Below, piece after piece: positions 63,858 through 64,000 of a stretch of 64,000 bases of DNA. A model generated the notes under the pieces. The model worked only from the letters and a program-made list of their open reading frames with translations. It ran no database searches and had not been told where the DNA came from. The first letter of the stretch is position 1; the number at the start of each line of letters is the position of its first letter. Position numbers and translations under genes: made by a program. The stretch is from Fibrobacter sp. UWB5 (GTDB lineage Bacteria > Fibrobacterota > Fibrobacteria > Fibrobacterales > Fibrobacteraceae), in assembly GCF_002210295.1 (NCBI RefSeq), contig NZ_MWQH01000003.1:1-64000 (forward strand), read 5' to 3'.

Positions 63858-64000
63858 ATGACAAAACATCCTCGTCACGGTTTTCTTGCGGTTATTGCGG
63901 CGCTAGTCCTAGCGCTCCCGCTCCTTTCCTTTGCGTACCCCCGCCAGATGGAGGCCCTGAATAGGGGACTTCTGGTTTCTAGCTTGGGCAAGTCCGGAGT
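63858..64000 (+). CDS. Second PL11-type rhamnogalacturonan lyase, 5' part only
   Basis: Starts at ATG 63858 after CAGGAG. The first 48 residues give a signal peptide (AVIAALVLALPLLSFAY) followed by RQMEALNRGLLVSSLGKSG. This parallels the mature N-terminus of the gene before it (RQMEKLSRGLAVANTGKG). It runs off the window end. A TATATTG box near 63800 may be its own promoter. Confidence 0.8.
   Translation, partial: MTKHPRHGFLAVIAALVLALPLLSFAYPRQMEALNRGLLVSSLGKSG

Overview
The window looks like chromosome from a Fibrobacter species (phylum Fibrobacterota), the group of anaerobic gut cellulolytic bacteria. The evidence is: a lipoprotein with two copies of the 'Fibrobacter succinogenes major paralogous domain' (TIGR02145 type, 56370-57941); a large lipoprotein resembling the Fibrobacter-only TIGR02171 family (11271-14066); polyserine linkers in secreted proteins; a multidomain PL11 rhamnogalacturonan lyase with a second PL11 gene right behind it; and Gram-negative envelope genes (Tol-Pal, RND/TolC). 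It reads as core chromosome. I see no phage genes, insertion sequence, integrase or CRISPR array.

Layout. 1-5.8 kb: a three-gene RND efflux operon on the minus strand (TolC-like, adaptor, pump). 5.9-8.0 kb: ybaB and dnaX. 8.2-11.2 kb: a small unknown gene and pheT. 11.3-21.9 kb: a minus-strand block with the TIGR02171-like lipoprotein, a pseudouridine synthase coupled to an FAD protein, and a coupled pair made of a FecR-domain exported protein and a beta-helix/outer-membrane-barrel protein. 22.0-24.2 kb: a tightly coupled plus-strand trio (PC4-like small protein, ybeY, CorC/HlyC). 24.3-37.4 kb: mostly housekeeping genes (parE, psd, serC, aconitase, SulP, purN, rnhB) mixed with unknowns. These include an iron-sulfur-loop protein of endonuclease III type, a RelA/SpoT-like HD protein that has lost its metal ligands, and a 38-residue membrane peptide.

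37.5-42.4 kb: a complete tolQ-tolR-tonB/tolA-tolB-pal-cpoB operon for envelope constriction and outer-membrane integrity. 42.5-52.7 kb: murA, an RDD/GYF membrane protein, a RapA-type helicase, proB, scpB, mutS and an intact HD protein coupled to mutS. 52.8-57.9 kb: secreted and surface proteins with serine-rich repeats, metF, and the TIGR02145 lipoprotein. 58.0-60.4 kb: tRNA-Arg(TCT), an array of sequence-variable palindromes, and groES-groEL. 60.9-64.0 kb: the pectin (rhamnogalacturonan I) degradation locus, running off the window end.

Two features run through the whole window. First, many genes carry a TA-nn-TTTG-like box (TATCTTTG, TATATTTG, TAAATTTG) just upstream, recalling the Bacteroidetes -7 element. 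In several cases it sits only 4-7 bases from the start codon with no ribosome binding site, which suggests leaderless mRNAs. Second, start-stop overlaps (TAATG or ATGA) link many neighbouring genes. No single locus stands out as an obvious new defence or metabolic system. The best candidates for new biology are the FecR/beta-helix-barrel pair, the RND pump without its usual proton-relay residues, the two degenerate enzyme relatives, and the leaderless promoter class.
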